Numbered from the stretch's first letter, positions 7,424 through 18,047 are shown. The stretch is 64,000 nucleotides of DNA from Variovorax flavidus (GCF_030317145.1 NZ_JASZYE010000004.1:186001-250000), one strand, 5' to 3'. Notes: generated by a model from the sequence alone, not told the origin. Made by a program: numbers and translations.

Positions 7424-10400
7424 CTAGGTGCCCGAGGGCTTCGTGGCGCCGGTTGCAGCGGCCGCTTTGTCCTTGGCTTTCTGAGCTTGCTCCTTGGCCG
7501 CGTCGGCCTTCCTGGACGCGTCCTCCTTCGCCTGCAACTTGGCCTTGGCTTCAGCCGCCGCCTTTGCGGCCGCTTCCTTCTTCTGCGCGGCCGTAGTGGC
7601 GGGAGCTGGCGCAGTGGCTTTGGCCTGGCCGCCCTGGTTGATCACGATGCCGCCCGAGCCGCCGTCGAGCTTGACGCTCTGCGAGCTGCTGCTCTTCTGG
7701 TTGTCCACGTACACGTCCGCGACGCCGCTGCCTTTTTGCTGGGCGTTGGGATTGACCGGCGCCTTGGCGGTTGCTGCGGCGGTCGTGGGCGTGGCCGGTG
7801 GCGGCGTCGCCGGCGGCTTGCTGGCGCCGCCGGCGGCCGGCGTGCCGTTCGCGGACTTGGTGGTCGGCGTCGGCGGAGGAGGCGTGGCCGGTGGCTTGCT
7901 GGGCGCCGGCGGGTTGCCCGCAGCTGGCGCCTTGGTCGCCGGCGAAGCAGGAGCCGGCGCAGGCGCAGGGCTGCTGCCCGCGGCCTTCTTGGTGGGCGAC
8001 ATGCTCGAACCCGAGCCGGAGGCCGAGAAGCCCACGGTCTCGGAGCTGGACGTGCTCTTGGCCTCCTTCTGGACGAAGGCGCCGCCGACATCCGCCACGA
8101 TGCCGTTCGCAGCCTTCACCTGGGTGCCTTCGAGCGTGGTATTGCCGCCCGACGACAGCTTGATGGCGCCCCCGCTGGTGATGCCGCCCGCGGTGGCGGT
8201 GTCGCTGCTGGACTTGGAGGTGCCCACGCCGAGCGACGCCTCTCCGCTGCGCGTGTCCATGGTCTCGCCGCCGGTCTTCTTGCCGCCGGCCGCGCGGGTG
8301 CCGCCCACGTGTTCCTTCTTGCCGCCCGAGGCGGACGCGGACACGTCGACGCCGACCGAACTGCTGCTCTCGACCTTGCGCGCCGCGTTGATGGTCAGCG
8401 CACCGCCAGCGGCCACCGACACGTCGCCCTGGTTGCTGGAGATCTGCGTGCCGGTGAAGGTCGCGTCGCCGCCGCTCTTGATGGACAGCGGACCGCTGCC
8501 GCTCCGGATGCTGCCGGCCACGTCTTCGTTGAGGCTGCTCTTGGACTCCGCGTAGCCGACCGCGGCGCTGCCGCTGCCGCCCGACTTGCCTGCCGTGACG
8601 CCCACTTCCACGCCCACGTCCTGGCTGCTCGACGACGCGGTGTTCTTCGCGGCCGCGAAGTCGACCTTGCCGCCGGCGTCCACGCTCGCTGCGCCGCCGG
8701 CCGCGATGTTCGTGCCTTCGAAGCGCGTGTCGCCCGTGGTCTTGACCGTGACGTTGCCGCCGGCCTGGATGCCGCCCACGACCGCCGTGCTGGAGCGGCT
8801 GACGCTCTTGCTGCCGTCGTAGTTGACGCCGACGCTCACGTCCTTGTTCACCAGGTCCACGCCCACGGAGGCGCCGGCGCTGGTGTTGCTGGAACTGGAG
8901 CTGCTGGTGTTCTGCGCCGCCTTGTAGTCGAGCGAACTTGCGCTCAGCGACACATCCTTGCCTGCCGAGATCTGCGTGCCTTCCATCGTCGTCTTGCCGC
9001 TGGAGCTGCTGTTCACGCCGCCGCCCATCCGGATGGTCGAGACCACCGCGGTGCTGGTGTTCGACTGCTCGGAGGCGTTGTCGTACTCGTAGCTGGCCCG
9101 CACGCCCGCGCCCGCGCTGACCTCCTTCTTGACCGGCTTGCTCGCGCCGGGGCCCGCTGCCGCCGTGGCGGAAGCGCTCGCCGATGCCTCGGCATAGGCG
9201 CCGACCTTCGCCGTGTGCGTCGTGCTGTCCGACGAGCTGTACGTGGTGTCGGCCGCCGCGAGGCTCGTGATGGTCTGGGCCGACTGGTTGAGCGTGCCGC
9301 TGCCTTCGATGCGCGTGCCCTGGTCGGTGATGCTGTTCGTCGCCTTGCGGTTGATGTCGCCGCCCGAGGACAGGCTGGAGGTCATCGCCTGGGTCGAGCC
9401 GTCGAGCGTGCTGGACTTGGTGTTCGATCCATACAGGCCCACCTCGATGGAGGCCGAGGCCTCGCCCTTTGCGCTGGCCTGCGCGCCGATGCCTGCATTG
9501 GCGCCCGCGCTGCCCTTGACATCGGCCTTGGCCGTTGCGTACAGGCCCGCGGTGGTCGTGTCGCTCGTGGTGCTCACCTGGTGCACGTCGTTCACGGCCT
9601 TGAAGCTCATGTCCGTCGCGTTCAGGTTCATGTCGCCGCCGGACTTCATGCTCGAGCCTTCGAGCGCCAGGGTGCCGGTGGCGTTCACATTGAGTTGGCC
9701 GCCCGCGTTGATGGCCGAGCCCTGGTGCGTGATGTCGAGCGTGTCCTTGGTCGTCTTGGTGTGCTGCACCAGGTCGACATGGTTCTCGGACGTCGCCGAG
9801 GCCTCCGCGCCCGCCTGGGCGCTCGCGCCCGGCGAACCCTTGCCACCGGCAGCCTGCGCACTGGCGCCAGCCTCGGCGCTCGCCTTGTTGTCCGAACTGG
9901 CCATCAAGCCGACCGAAGTCTTCGTGGTGGTGGTGCTGGAAGTCGATTTGTCCTCAGCGGCCAGCAGGTTCACGTTCTGTGCATTGACGGTGGCCGTGCC
10001 GCCCGTGTTGATGGTCGAGCCCTGCAGGTTGACGTCCTTCGCCGCGTTGACCGTGAGGTCGCCGCCGAAGTTCAGGTTCGAGCCCACATGCTTCAGGTCG
10101 CTGGTGTCCGTCTGCGTCGTCGTGGTCGAGCTGAGCGCCAGGCCCGCGGCGCCGGTGCCCGCGGCACTGGCCGAAGCCTCGGCGGAGGCAGACGCCACGC
10201 CACGGCCGGACGACGCTTGCGCCGAGGCTCCGGATTCCGCTGAGCCCTTGCCCGATGCGCTGACCTGCAACACGCCGGTGTTCTTGGTGGTGGTGTGCGT
10301 CTCGTCGTAGTTGCGGCCGGCGAGCACGTTGACGTTGGTGGCGTTGATCTCGCCCTTGCCCTTGACGTCGAGGTTCGAGCCTTGCACGGTCATGTCCTTG

Positions 10401-13400
10401 CCGGCCGTGAAGCTCGCGTCGCCGCCGACCTGCAGGGTGCTGCCGACGTTGCGCACGGAGAGGCTGTCGGTGGTGGTGCTGGTCGTGCCGTAGAGCGAGT
10501 TGTTCATGCCGACGCCGCTGGCCTTGCTCTCGGTGTGCGTGGTCGTGCTGTTCTCGCGTGCGACGATGTTGAGATCGCCGCCAGCCTTCAGGTCGGCGTT
10601 GCCGCCCACCTTGGCATCGGTGCCGGCCAGCGTGATGTCCTTGCCCGCGTCGACGTTGAGGTTGCCGCCGACGGTCAGGCCCGACTTGAGCTGTTCCACC
10701 TGGGTGGTCGTGGTCGTGGTGCCACCGCTGCCGTGGTCGACCTTGTATTCGCCGACCGTGGTGCTGGTGGTCTTCTTCTCGATCGTGTCGAAGGTGACGT
10801 TGCCGCCGGCCTTGAGGCTCGCGTCGGTGCCGGCGCTCATCGTGGCTCCGATGTTCGCGATGTCCTTCGCAGCATCCAGCTTCAGCGAGCCGGTCGATTC
10901 GATGCCGGCGGTCTTGCCGACGACCGTGTTGTAGAACTGGTCGTTGCCGCTGCCGCTGCTGGCCGTCTTGTTGACGATGCTGCCTTCCGTGGATGTCAGG
11001 CTGACGTCGCCGCCCTTGATCAGGCCCGACAGATTCGTGATGTCGCCAGTCGAGGCGATCACGAGCGCCTTGCCGCCGACGATGGTGCCGCCGGTGTTGG
11101 TGAGCGAGGTGAGGTTCAGGTTCGCTTCCTGCGCCGAGATCACCGCGCCGGTCGCGACGGTGTTTCGGGTGCTCTGCGCCAGGTAGACCACTGGCGCGAG
11201 CACGACCTTGCCGCCGATCTCGGTTTGCACCATCCACACGATGTCGTGCTTGAGCGCCGCCTGCTGGTCGGGCGTGAGCGCCTTGCCGTACTGCAGGCCC
11301 AGCGCCTGGCTGTCCTGCGCGGCATTTTCCATGAGGCCCTGCATCTGCTTGTCTGCATTCTGGTAGCTGGCCAGGAGGGTGTTGCCGGTCTGCGCGATCA
11401 GCTGCTGCTTGACGAGGTAGGCCTCGTAGCTGGCGTCGCCCAGGCGCTGGCCGATCTGGTCGGGGTTGTAGCCCAGCAATTTGGAGAGGTAGTCGGAGCC
11501 CATGGTCGCCGACCCCACCATGTACAGCGGGTTCGTCTCCACGAGGTAGCGCGCGCCCGGCGTCTTGGCGATGACGAAGTAGCCGTTCGGGTTTGTCGGC
11601 AGCGTGACGTTGATGCCGCCGAAGGAGGTCCCGGCCACGCCGTTGGCTGCGTTGTCGGACAGGAAGCTTCGGCCCGCCGCCAGTGTCGCCGTGCCGGCGC
11701 CCGCGAAGGCGCTGCCGCCCAGCGCCAGCGTGCCGCTGGCTGTCTCGGCGAGATCCTGCGCATCGGGGGCGCTGCCGCCGGCGGTCTTCTTGACGTTGAC
11801 CGCCTGTGCATCGGCCGCCCGTGCGACCTGGATGGTGCTGTTGTTGGCGGTCACCCCGGTCGAGCCATTGTTGTAGAGCGCGAAGCCGGAGCCCGTCAGC
11901 GTGCGCGCGAAGACACCGGCCCCGACCGACGAGATGACATCCGCGCCGGTTTGCGACGAACCCTGCGCAATGGCGGTGGCCTTGGAGAGGACGGTGTCGT
12001 TGCCGGTATAGCAGTCATCGCCGTTGGAGCAGTGGCCCTGGTACCAGCCGGAGTCGTTGTAGGTATCGGATGCACCCACGAGCGCCTGCCAGTGGATGTA
12101 GTGGAAGTACTGGCTCTGGTAGTACTGCCGGTTGAGCGCGAGGTCGTCGTTACGGAAGCTGGCGCCGCTGGCGGTGCCGAGGAGGTTGACGTTGAAGCCC
12201 GAGACCACGCCGCCGATGTTGTCGAACGCGTGCGAGAAGTTCGCGTTCAGCGTGCCGCCAGCGGAGAGCAGGGGCTTCACGCCCGGCGCCACGCCGCTCG
12301 CGTACTGCTGGTACACCTGCCAGCTGTCGGTGTAGTTCCAGCGTTCGCGGTAGCCGTTGTGGCCGTCCCACTTCTGGTAGCTGTCCTCGGTGGTGCTGCG
12401 TGCGCCGGTCACCCAGGTCCGGTCGTCGCCGCCGTACACCACGTTCTGGATGTCGGTGGCGTTGATCGTCAGGTTCGTCCCCGCGTTGACGGCACTCTGG
12501 TTGAGGAGCGTCCTGGCATTGAGCGTGATGGCGCCGTCGGAGTCGATCGAGCCGACGTACGCGGTGCGCGTGCCCGCGTTCGTCAGCGTGCCCTGCTGCG
12601 CGTTCGCGACGAGGGCGGTGCGGCCGTAGAGTGCACCCGCGTTGGTGAAATCGCCGTTGGACGCCGTTGCCGTCAGCGTGCCCAGCGCCGCGATGCCGCC
12701 GGTGGTGCTGTTGGTGATCTGCGGTGCAGTGAGGTTCAGGTCGCCGCCCGAGAAAAGCAGGCCGTTGTTGGTGAGCGCGTTGTCGACGTTCACCGTGGCC
12801 GTGCCGCCGACCTTGGCGGCCAGCACGCGCGCGGTGCCGGTGGCGTCGCCCGCGAGCTTCAAGGTGGCGGCGTGCAGCGTCATGTCGCTGTCGGAGGCCA
12901 GCAGGGCGTTCTTCTGGAGGTCGATCGTGCCGACGTCGATGTCCACCGTCCTGCCGCTGGCGCTGCGGCCCTGTGCAAGTGCGAGGGTCGAGCCGGCGCC
13001 CTTGACGCTCAATTCGCCGCCGCTTTGCAGCGTGCCGCCGATCGTGGCGGTGTAGCTGGCGCCGGCTTGCGCCGCGATGCCCAGGTCGCCTGCAGCGAGG
13101 ATGTCGCCGGTGCCGCTCAGGCCGCCGGCGCCCAGGTTGACGACGAGGCCACCCTGCGATTGCAGCGCGCCGGCGTTCGCGATCGTGGTCGCCGACACCG
13201 TGCCGGAACCTGCCGGCGCCGCGCCGGCTGCCGCGCCCATCGTCACCACGCCGGTGCCCTGGTTGGTGAGGGTGCCGTCCGCCGTCACCTGGCTGTCGGC
13301 GGCGCTGCCGCCCTGCACGATGCCTGCGTTGTCGATGCTGGCCGCGTGGATGTCCAGGCGGTCGCCCAACAGCTTGCCGCCCGCCTGGTTGGTCAGGCCG

Positions 13401-16096
13401 GAGGACGCCGTTGCGATGCCGAGCGTGCCGCCGGCCTGCACGGCGCCGGCGTTGGTGAGGCCGCTGGCCACGGTCATGCCCAGGTTGCCGCCGGCGCGGA
13501 GGGTGGCTGCGGCCTGGTTGTCGATGCGGTTCGCGACAAGGGTCGCGTCCTGCTGCGCCTGCATGGCTCCGCCGTTGGTCAACGTGCCTGCCACGCGCAC
13601 CTGGCTCACCGCGCCGCCGCTCTTCGTGGAGAGTAACCACGTGCCCTGGTTGTTCAGGCTCGAGGCATCGACGGTGCTGGCATCGGCCGCCTGAATCCAG
13701 GCGCCTGCCTGGTTTTGCACGTCGGCGGCCTTGAGTGCGAGCGTGCCGTCCGCGATCAACTGGCCGCTGTTGTCCAGCGTCTCGCTGGCACTTCCGTTCG
13801 CATCGGCGAGGTCCAGCGTGCCGGTGGCATGGATCTTCCCGCTGTTGTCGATGGTGCCGTTCGCGCGCACGACCGTGTCGCCGGAGGATGCCGTGACGTA
13901 GCCCGCGTTGACGAGGCCCTGCGCGGCGTTCAGCTTCACGTCCGCGCCGCTGAGCGTGGCCCCGGCGCCGTTCGCCAGCGTACTGCCGCTGGAGAGCGCC
14001 AGGGATTGCCCGGCCTGCAGCACTGCGCCGGCCGCGTTGGTCAGCGCGCCGCTCGCCTGGGCCGAGAGCTTGCCTGCGGCCGCCAGCACGCGGCGGTTGT
14101 CCAGCGTGGCAGCAGTCAGTGTCGCGTCGCCGGCCGACTGGATGGTGCCTGTGTTGGTCAGGCTGCCGCTCACGTCCACACGGTCGGTGCTGCCGGCTTG
14201 TTGCGAGAGCAACCAGGTGCCCGCGTTGTCGAGCGTGTCGGCGCCGATGGTGCTTCCGGTCGCTGCCTGGATCCAGCCGGTTGCGCTGTTGTCGAGCGAG
14301 GCGGCCTGCAGATTCACCGTGCGCGCAGCAAGCATGTCGCCGCTGTTGGTCAACTGTTGCACGGCGCTGCCGCCGCGGCTGGTGACGACGATGTCCTGCG
14401 CGGCGCGCACGCTGCCGCTGTTGCCGAGCGTGCCGTCCACGCGCAGGGTGGCGCTGCCGGTGACGGCGATGATCTTGCCGCTGTTGTCCAGGCTCGCGGC
14501 GTCGATGGTGTTGGCGCTGCCGGCTTGCATCCACCCGCTGTTGCCGACCGTGCTGGCGCGCGTCGTCATCGCCTGCGCGGCCAGCAGGTTGCCGGTGTTG
14601 TCGAGCGACTGGCTCGAGCCGCCGGTCGCGTCGCCGATGTCGAGGTTCTGGCCCGCGTTGATCGTGCCGCTGTTGGCAATCCGCGATCCGGCGCGCAGCG
14701 TCACATTGCCCTGGTCTGCGCTCACGACGCCTGCGTTGGTCAGGCCCGTCTGCGCGTCGATGTCGATCCGGCCACTGGTGCTCTGCACGCCCTGGCCGTC
14801 GCCGCCGACGATCGAGACCTGTCCCGTGCTGCCCAGATGCAGGTTGCCGCCGGCGCGCAGCGCCGCCGTGCCCAGGCTCAGGTCGCCAGCGGTGGCGACG
14901 ATGTCCAGTGCGCCGCCGGCTTGCAGGTGCGAGCCTTCGCCGGCGTCCGAGCGCGTGGCGCTGGCCTGCAGATCGGCACCTGCGATCAGGGTGCTGGCCT
15001 TGACGTCGAGCCCGCCCTGGCTCGCGACGAGGCGGGTGTCGCGCGCGGCGTTCAGCGTGGCGCCGGTGAGCGCGACGGCGGCGACGTCGTTGCTGGTGCT
15101 GGCAACCAGCACGTCGCGCTGCGCCGAGATCTTGTTGTTCAGTTCCACCCGGCCCGCTGCCGAGAGAGTGAAGTCTTCGGCGCTCGCCGCCGCATCGCCG
15201 AGCATGCGCACGCCCACGCCGGCTTCCGTCGCCGTGAGCCTGATGCGGTTGGCGTACATGCCGCCGAGCGCGGAACTGTCGATGGAATAGGTCGGCGCCG
15301 TACCGGTCGCGCCCACGCTGCCCGTGACGGCGCGCGTGCCGTAGTCCCACGCGTTGGTGCCGGTGGTGATGGAGAGGTCCTGCGCGTTGATCGTCCCTTC
15401 GATCCGCACCGAGCGCGTCACGAGGTCCAGCACCTGCTGCGCCGTCGCGTTCAGGCCGTTGCCGGTCACGAGGATGTCGCCCTGGCTCACGTTGAAGCCG
15501 CCGAGGCTGCCGTCGGCGCGCATGAAGGGCAGGCCGGTGCTGAGCGTGACCCGGTCGGTGTTGATGAAGCCGCAGCCGGCGCAGGTGATGCCGTAGGGGT
15601 TCGCAAGCACCACGTCGGCCCTGCGCCCCAGCACTTCGGTAAAGCCGGCCAGCGTGCTTCGGTTGTTGGCGATCACCTCGTTGAGGATCACGCTCGCCGG
15701 TGCCGCGACGTTGTAGTTGGCCATGATCTGGCCAGCCAGCTGCGAGCTGTACGCGATCTGCTGGGTCGTCGTGTTGTTGAGGATCAGGCCGGCCGCGTTG
15801 ACGTTGAACTGCTGATAGCGGTTGTGCGAGAGGCCCGCCGCGTTGGGATTGGCGATGTTCACGACCGTCACGCCATTGCCCGCGACATAGGCATTGGTCT
15901 GCCCGCCCGGCGCCACCACGACCGACGGCGGCGGCAACAGCTGCGCCGTCGCGAGGCCCGCGCCAAGTGCGGCCGCGATCGCGACGACGGCCGGGCGTGC
16001 GGACTTGCTGCTCTTGCCGCGGCCGCGTGCGTTCTCGGCAACGGCGACCCAGGCGTGGCAGGCGGTGTTCCAGACAATGCGATAGATGTGGTTCAT
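7424..16096 (-). CDS. FhaB-like filamentous haemagglutinin (TpsA exoprotein)
   Basis: A protein of 2890 residues from the ATG at 16096. Residues 1-25 (MNHIYRIVWN) form an extended signal peptide region, and a hydrophobic signal segment ends near residue 52. The TPS secretion domain follows (about 57-300), with NPNAAGLSHNRYQQF and NPYGITCAGCGF, the places of the conserved NPNL and NPNG motifs. The bulk is made of filamentous-haemagglutinin beta-helix repeats rich in G, S, T, N and A, with repeated SSSS runs. The last 300 or so residues are proline/alanine-rich and then lysine/alanine-rich; no CdiA-type toxin tip is visible. The transporter gene lies 19 bases upstream on the same strand. Likely an adhesin or biofilm protein secreted across the outer membrane. 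Confidence 0.93.
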   Translation of the reverse strand: MNHIYRIVWNTACHAWVAVAENARGRGKSSKSARPAVVAIAAALGAGLATAQLLPPPSVVVAPGGQTNAYVAGNGVTVVNIANPNAAGLSHNRYQQFNVNAAGLILNNTTTQQIAYSSQLAGQIMANYNVAAPASVILNEVIANNRSTLAGFTEVLGRRADVVLANPYGITCAGCGFINTDRVTLSTGLPFMRADGSLGGFNVSQGDILVTGNGLNATAQQVLDLVTRSVRIEGTINAQDLSITTGTNAWDYGTRAVTGSVGATGTAPTYSIDSSALGGMYANRIRLTATEAGVGVRMLGDAAASAEDFTLSAAGRVELNNKISAQRDVLVASTSNDVAAVALTGATLNAARDTRLVASQGGLDVKASTLIAGADLQASATRSDAGEGSHLQAGGALDIVATAGDLSLGTAALRAGGNLHLGSTGQVSIVGGDGQGVQSTSGRIDIDAQTGLTNAGVVSADQGNVTLRAGSRIANSGTINAGQNLDIGDATGGSSQSLDNTGNLLAAQAMTTRASTVGNSGWMQAGSANTIDAASLDNSGKIIAVTGSATLRVDGTLGNSGSVRAAQDIVVTSRGGSAVQQLTNSGDMLAARTVNLQAASLDNSATGWIQAATGSTIGADTLDNAGTWLLSQQAGSTDRVDVSGSLTNTGTIQSAGDATLTAATLDNRRVLAAAGKLSAQASGALTNAAGAVLQAGQSLALSSGSTLANGAGATLSGADVKLNAAQGLVNAGYVTASSGDTVVRANGTIDNSGKIHATGTLDLADANGSASETLDNSGQLIADGTLALKAADVQNQAGAWIQAADASTVDASSLNNQGTWLLSTKSGGAVSQVRVAGTLTNGGAMQAQQDATLVANRIDNQAAATLRAGGNLGMTVASGLTNAGAVQAGGTLGIATASSGLTNQAGGKLLGDRLDIHAASIDNAGIVQGGSAADSQVTADGTLTNQGTGVVTMGAAAGAAPAGSGTVSATTIANAGALQSQGGLVVNLGAGGLSGTGDILAAGDLGIAAQAGASYTATIGGTLQSGGELSVKGAGSTLALAQGRSASGRTVDIDVGTIDLQKNALLASDSDMTLHAATLKLAGDATGTARVLAAKVGGTATVNVDNALTNNGLLFSGGDLNLTAPQITNSTTGGIAALGTLTATASNGDFTNAGALYGRTALVANAQQGTLTNAGTRTAYVGSIDSDGAITLNARTLLNQSAVNAGTNLTINATDIQNVVYGGDDRTWVTGARSTTEDSYQKWDGHNGYRERWNYTDSWQVYQQYASGVAPGVKPLLSAGGTLNANFSHAFDNIGGVVSGFNVNLLGTASGASFRNDDLALNRQYYQSQYFHYIHWQALVGASDTYNDSGWYQGHCSNGDDCYTGNDTVLSKATAIAQGSSQTGADVISSVGAGVFARTLTGSGFALYNNGSTGVTANNSTIQVARAADAQAVNVKKTAGGSAPDAQDLAETASGTLALGGSAFAGAGTATLAAGRSFLSDNAANGVAGTSFGGINVTLPTNPNGYFVIAKTPGARYLVETNPLYMVGSATMGSDYLSKLLGYNPDQIGQRLGDASYEAYLVKQQLIAQTGNTLLASYQNADKQMQGLMENAAQDSQALGLQYGKALTPDQQAALKHDIVWMVQTEIGGKVVLAPVVYLAQSTRNTVATGAVISAQEANLNLTSLTNTGGTIVGGKALVIASTGDITNLSGLIKGGDVSLTSTEGSIVNKTASSGSGNDQFYNTVVGKTAGIESTGSLKLDAAKDIANIGATMSAGTDASLKAGGNVTFDTIEKKTTSTTVGEYKVDHGSGGTTTTTTQVEQLKSGLTVGGNLNVDAGKDITLAGTDAKVGGNADLKAGGDLNIVARENSTTTHTESKASGVGMNNSLYGTTSTTTDSLSVRNVGSTLQVGGDASFTAGKDMTVQGSNLDVKGKGEINATNVNVLAGRNYDETHTTTKNTGVLQVSASGKGSAESGASAQASSGRGVASASAEASASAAGTGAAGLALSSTTTTQTDTSDLKHVGSNLNFGGDLTVNAAKDVNLQGSTINTGGTATVNAQNVNLLAAEDKSTSSTTTTKTSVGLMASSDNKASAEAGASAQAAGGKGSPGASAQAGAEASATSENHVDLVQHTKTTKDTLDITHQGSAINAGGQLNVNATGTLALEGSSMKSGGDMNLNATDMSFKAVNDVHQVSTTSDTTTAGLYATAKADVKGSAGANAGIGAQASAKGEASASIEVGLYGSNTKSSTLDGSTQAMTSSLSSGGDINRKATNSITDQGTRIEGSGTLNQSAQTITSLAAADTTYSSSDSTTHTAKVGAYAEASASASATAAAGPGASKPVKKEVSAGAGVRASYEYDNASEQSNTSTAVVSTIRMGGGVNSSSSGKTTMEGTQISAGKDVSLSASSLDYKAAQNTSSSSSSNTSAGASVGVDLVNKDVSVGVNYDGSKSVSRSSTAVVGGIQAGGNVTVKTTGDTRFEGTNIAAGGAASVDAGGKVDFAAAKNTASSSSQDVGVEVGVTAGKSGGSGSAAVGYAESKSSLNEDVAGSIRSGSGPLSIKSGGDATFTGTQISSNQGDVSVAAGGALTINAARKVESSSSVGVDVSASASGGKKEHVGGTRAAGGKKTGGETMDTRSGEASLGVGTSKSSSDTATAGGITSGGAIKLSSGGNTTLEGTQVKAANGIVADVGGAFVQKEAKSTSSSETVGFSASGSGSSMSPTKKAAGSSPAPAPAPASPATKAPAAGNPPAPSKPPATPPPPTPTTKSANGTPAAGGASKPPATPPPATPTTAAATAKAPVNPNAQQKGSGVADVYVDNQKSSSSQSVKLDGGSGGIVINQGGQAKATAPAPATTAAQKKEAAAKAAAEAKAKLQAKEDASRKADAAKEQAQKAKDKAAAATGATKPSGT

Positions 16097-16115
16097 GGCG
16101 ATTCCTTCGTCGGGG

Positions 16116-17882
16116 TCACAGCGAGTAGGAGAGGCGGACGCTGTAGAGCGTCCCTTCGCTCGGCATCGAAGCCGGCAGGTGCGCAGCGCGCGAGGCAAAG
16201 AGGTCGACGCTCAGGCCGCGCCACAGGAATGCGACGCCGAGCGTGACGCCCGACATCGAGCCGGTGGGCACGCCGGGCGCGTTGTTACCGACGGAGCCGA
16301 AGTCGTAGCCCGCGTAGGCGCGGCCCGCCAGCACCTGGCCGCCGAGCGAGACCTGCCAGGGCAGCGAGAGGTCGTTGCGCCAGAAGTAGCCGGTGTCGCC
16401 GCTCAGGGTGTTGAGCATCGATCCGCGCACCGAACTCGCGCCGCCGATGAGAATCTGCTGCGAGCCATAGAGCGTGTCGGTCGTGTACTGGCCGCTGAAC
16501 TGGGTGGAATAGAGCAGCGGCTGGCTGCCGATGTCGAAGCGCCGGTTGAAGCCCGCATCCAGCACGAACTTGCCGAACTGCGCATGCGGCAGGTATTCGG
16601 GCAGGTTCGCCGGATCTTCCAGCGCACCGAAGATCCGGAGGCCGCGCACGTACCCCAGCCTGGCGTTGAGGATGCCGCCGGCCCCTTGGGTGAAGCCCGT
16701 CGCGCCGATGTCCAGGGTGCTCAGCTTGCGGCTGCTGACCGCCATGTATTCGCCGCCGAGGAAGTTGCGCGTGTCCTGCGCCGTCAGGCGGCCGGACAGC
16801 GAAATGCGGCTGGCCTGGTCGCGGAAGACCACCCGGTCGGCCGAGAAGCTCTGGGTGGATGTGGTGCCTTCCGAAGCCAGCTTGTAGCCGCTTGGCAGCT
16901 GGAGCGTGTTGACGTAGTTGCTCTCGCTCGCATCCAGGCTGAAGGTGTTGTAGCCGAAGGGCACCGCGGCGCGCAGTGCGGTGGTGTCGGAGTTGTGCTC
17001 GCTGTCATGCGGCACCGACTGGCGGCGCGTGATCGCGATGAGTTCATTGAGGCCCAGGAGGCTGTCGAAGCTCACCGTGGCGGACACCCCATCCCGGCCG
17101 GTCGATGGCGTGCCGAGGTTGTCGTAGGTCGCGAACAGGTTGACCGGCGTGGTCGCCTTGTTGCGCACCACCACCACGCTCTGGCCGGGCTTGGTGCCCG
17201 GCTGCACGTCGAGCGTGGCGGAGTTCGAGGCCAGGCTGTTCAGCTGGTCGATGCCTTGTTCGAGGTCGCGGAGGTTCAGCAGGTCGCCCGGCCGTGCCGG
17301 GAAGGCGCCGCGAATCGACACGGCAGCGTCGGGCCGGCCCGATTGCTCCAGATCGAAGCGCTCGATCGACCCCTCGACCACGGTGATCTCGAGCACGCCG
17401 GTGCGCAGGTCCTGCGCCGGCAGGTACGCCCGCGTGGTGATGTAGCCGCGGTCGATGTAGCTCTTGGTGAGCGTGGCGAGGATGGCCTCGAGGTCGCTGG
17501 CGGCGAGGCAACGGCCTGCGTGGTCGCGAACGAGGCCCTGGCGGACTTCGTCGGGCAACAGGCTGGCGCCGCTGATCCGGATCTCGCGGATGTCTCGGCA
17601 AGGCACACCCAGATCCGGTACGGAGATCTGGGGCGTGATCGGCCCGAGGTCGGTGCCGCCGCGTGGCGCTTGCTGAAGTGCACGTTCCTGCTCTTCCCGC
17701 AGTCTTTCCTGCTGCTGGCGTTCGATGACCTGGTTCTGGCGGTCGATGGCTCGCGGGTCGATCTGGGCCTGGGCCGTCAAGCCCAGAAGCAGCGGCGGCA
17801 GGGCCAGCAGCGAGGCAATATGTAACCGGATGACGGCCCGGCGAGGCACGGTCGAAAGAGGGGAGAGAACAGCGAGAGGCAT
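16116..17882 (-). CDS. FhaC/ShlB-like two-partner secretion transporter (TpsB)
   Basis: A protein of 588 residues with a signal peptide ending at AQAQ near residue 40. A helix rich in Q, E and R follows (48-72, the plug-helix position), then POTRA-type segments (about 90-235, including SIERFDLEQSG), and a 16-stranded barrel to the C-terminal SVRLSYSL. The barrel carries SSVRGS, the equivalent of the VRGY motif of the large lid loop, and a closing strand that ends in an aromatic-poor L. It threads the FhaB-like partner through the outer membrane. It is the first gene of the pair, just upstream of the exoprotein, as is common when the pair forms one operon. Confidence 0.93.
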   Translation of the reverse strand: MPLAVLSPLSTVPRRAVIRLHIASLLALPPLLLGLTAQAQIDPRAIDRQNQVIERQQQERLREEQERALQQAPRGGTDLGPITPQISVPDLGVPCRDIREIRISGASLLPDEVRQGLVRDHAGRCLAASDLEAILATLTKSYIDRGYITTRAYLPAQDLRTGVLEITVVEGSIERFDLEQSGRPDAAVSIRGAFPARPGDLLNLRDLEQGIDQLNSLASNSATLDVQPGTKPGQSVVVVRNKATTPVNLFATYDNLGTPSTGRDGVSATVSFDSLLGLNELIAITRRQSVPHDSEHNSDTTALRAAVPFGYNTFSLDASESNYVNTLQLPSGYKLASEGTTSTQSFSADRVVFRDQASRISLSGRLTAQDTRNFLGGEYMAVSSRKLSTLDIGATGFTQGAGGILNARLGYVRGLRIFGALEDPANLPEYLPHAQFGKFVLDAGFNRRFDIGSQPLLYSTQFSGQYTTDTLYGSQQILIGGASSVRGSMLNTLSGDTGYFWRNDLSLPWQVSLGGQVLAGRAYAGYDFGSVGNNAPGVPTGSMSGVTLGVAFLWRGLSVDLFASRAAHLPASMPSEGTLYSVRLSYSL

Positions 17883-17979
17883 TGGGCGCAGCCGTGGATC
17901 GAGCCTGGACCGGGTGCGGGATGCGGCCCTTGGCGGGCGTCCGGGTGGCTTCTTTTGGCGCGCGAACTTTTACATAAAG

Positions 17980-17993
17980 TTTCAATATTGAAA
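17980..17993. promoter_or_regulatory. AT-rich perfect palindrome upstream of the secretion operon
   Basis: TTTCAATATTGAAA is a 14-base perfect palindrome in an AT-rich stretch of about 40 bases (17965-18000), unusual in this GC-rich DNA. It lies about 100 bases upstream of the transporter start and between the two minus-strand genes for the transporter and RadC. It could be an operator or part of a promoter for the secretion operon. No standard -35/-10 pair with normal spacing is clear. Confidence 0.35.
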
Positions 17994-18047
17994 ATCACGG
18001 AAACCGGTGGTTCCGCTCTGGAGCCCCCGCGCAGGGCTTGGGGACGA

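Noticed and set aside
7286..10243. Very long open frames on the plus strand opposite the haemagglutinin gene (also 10295-13636 and 13715-16246)
   Set aside because: They are a by-product of the GC-rich codon pattern of the real minus-strand gene; their products are arginine/alanine/glycine strings without domains, whereas the minus strand has a signal region, TPS domain and repeats.
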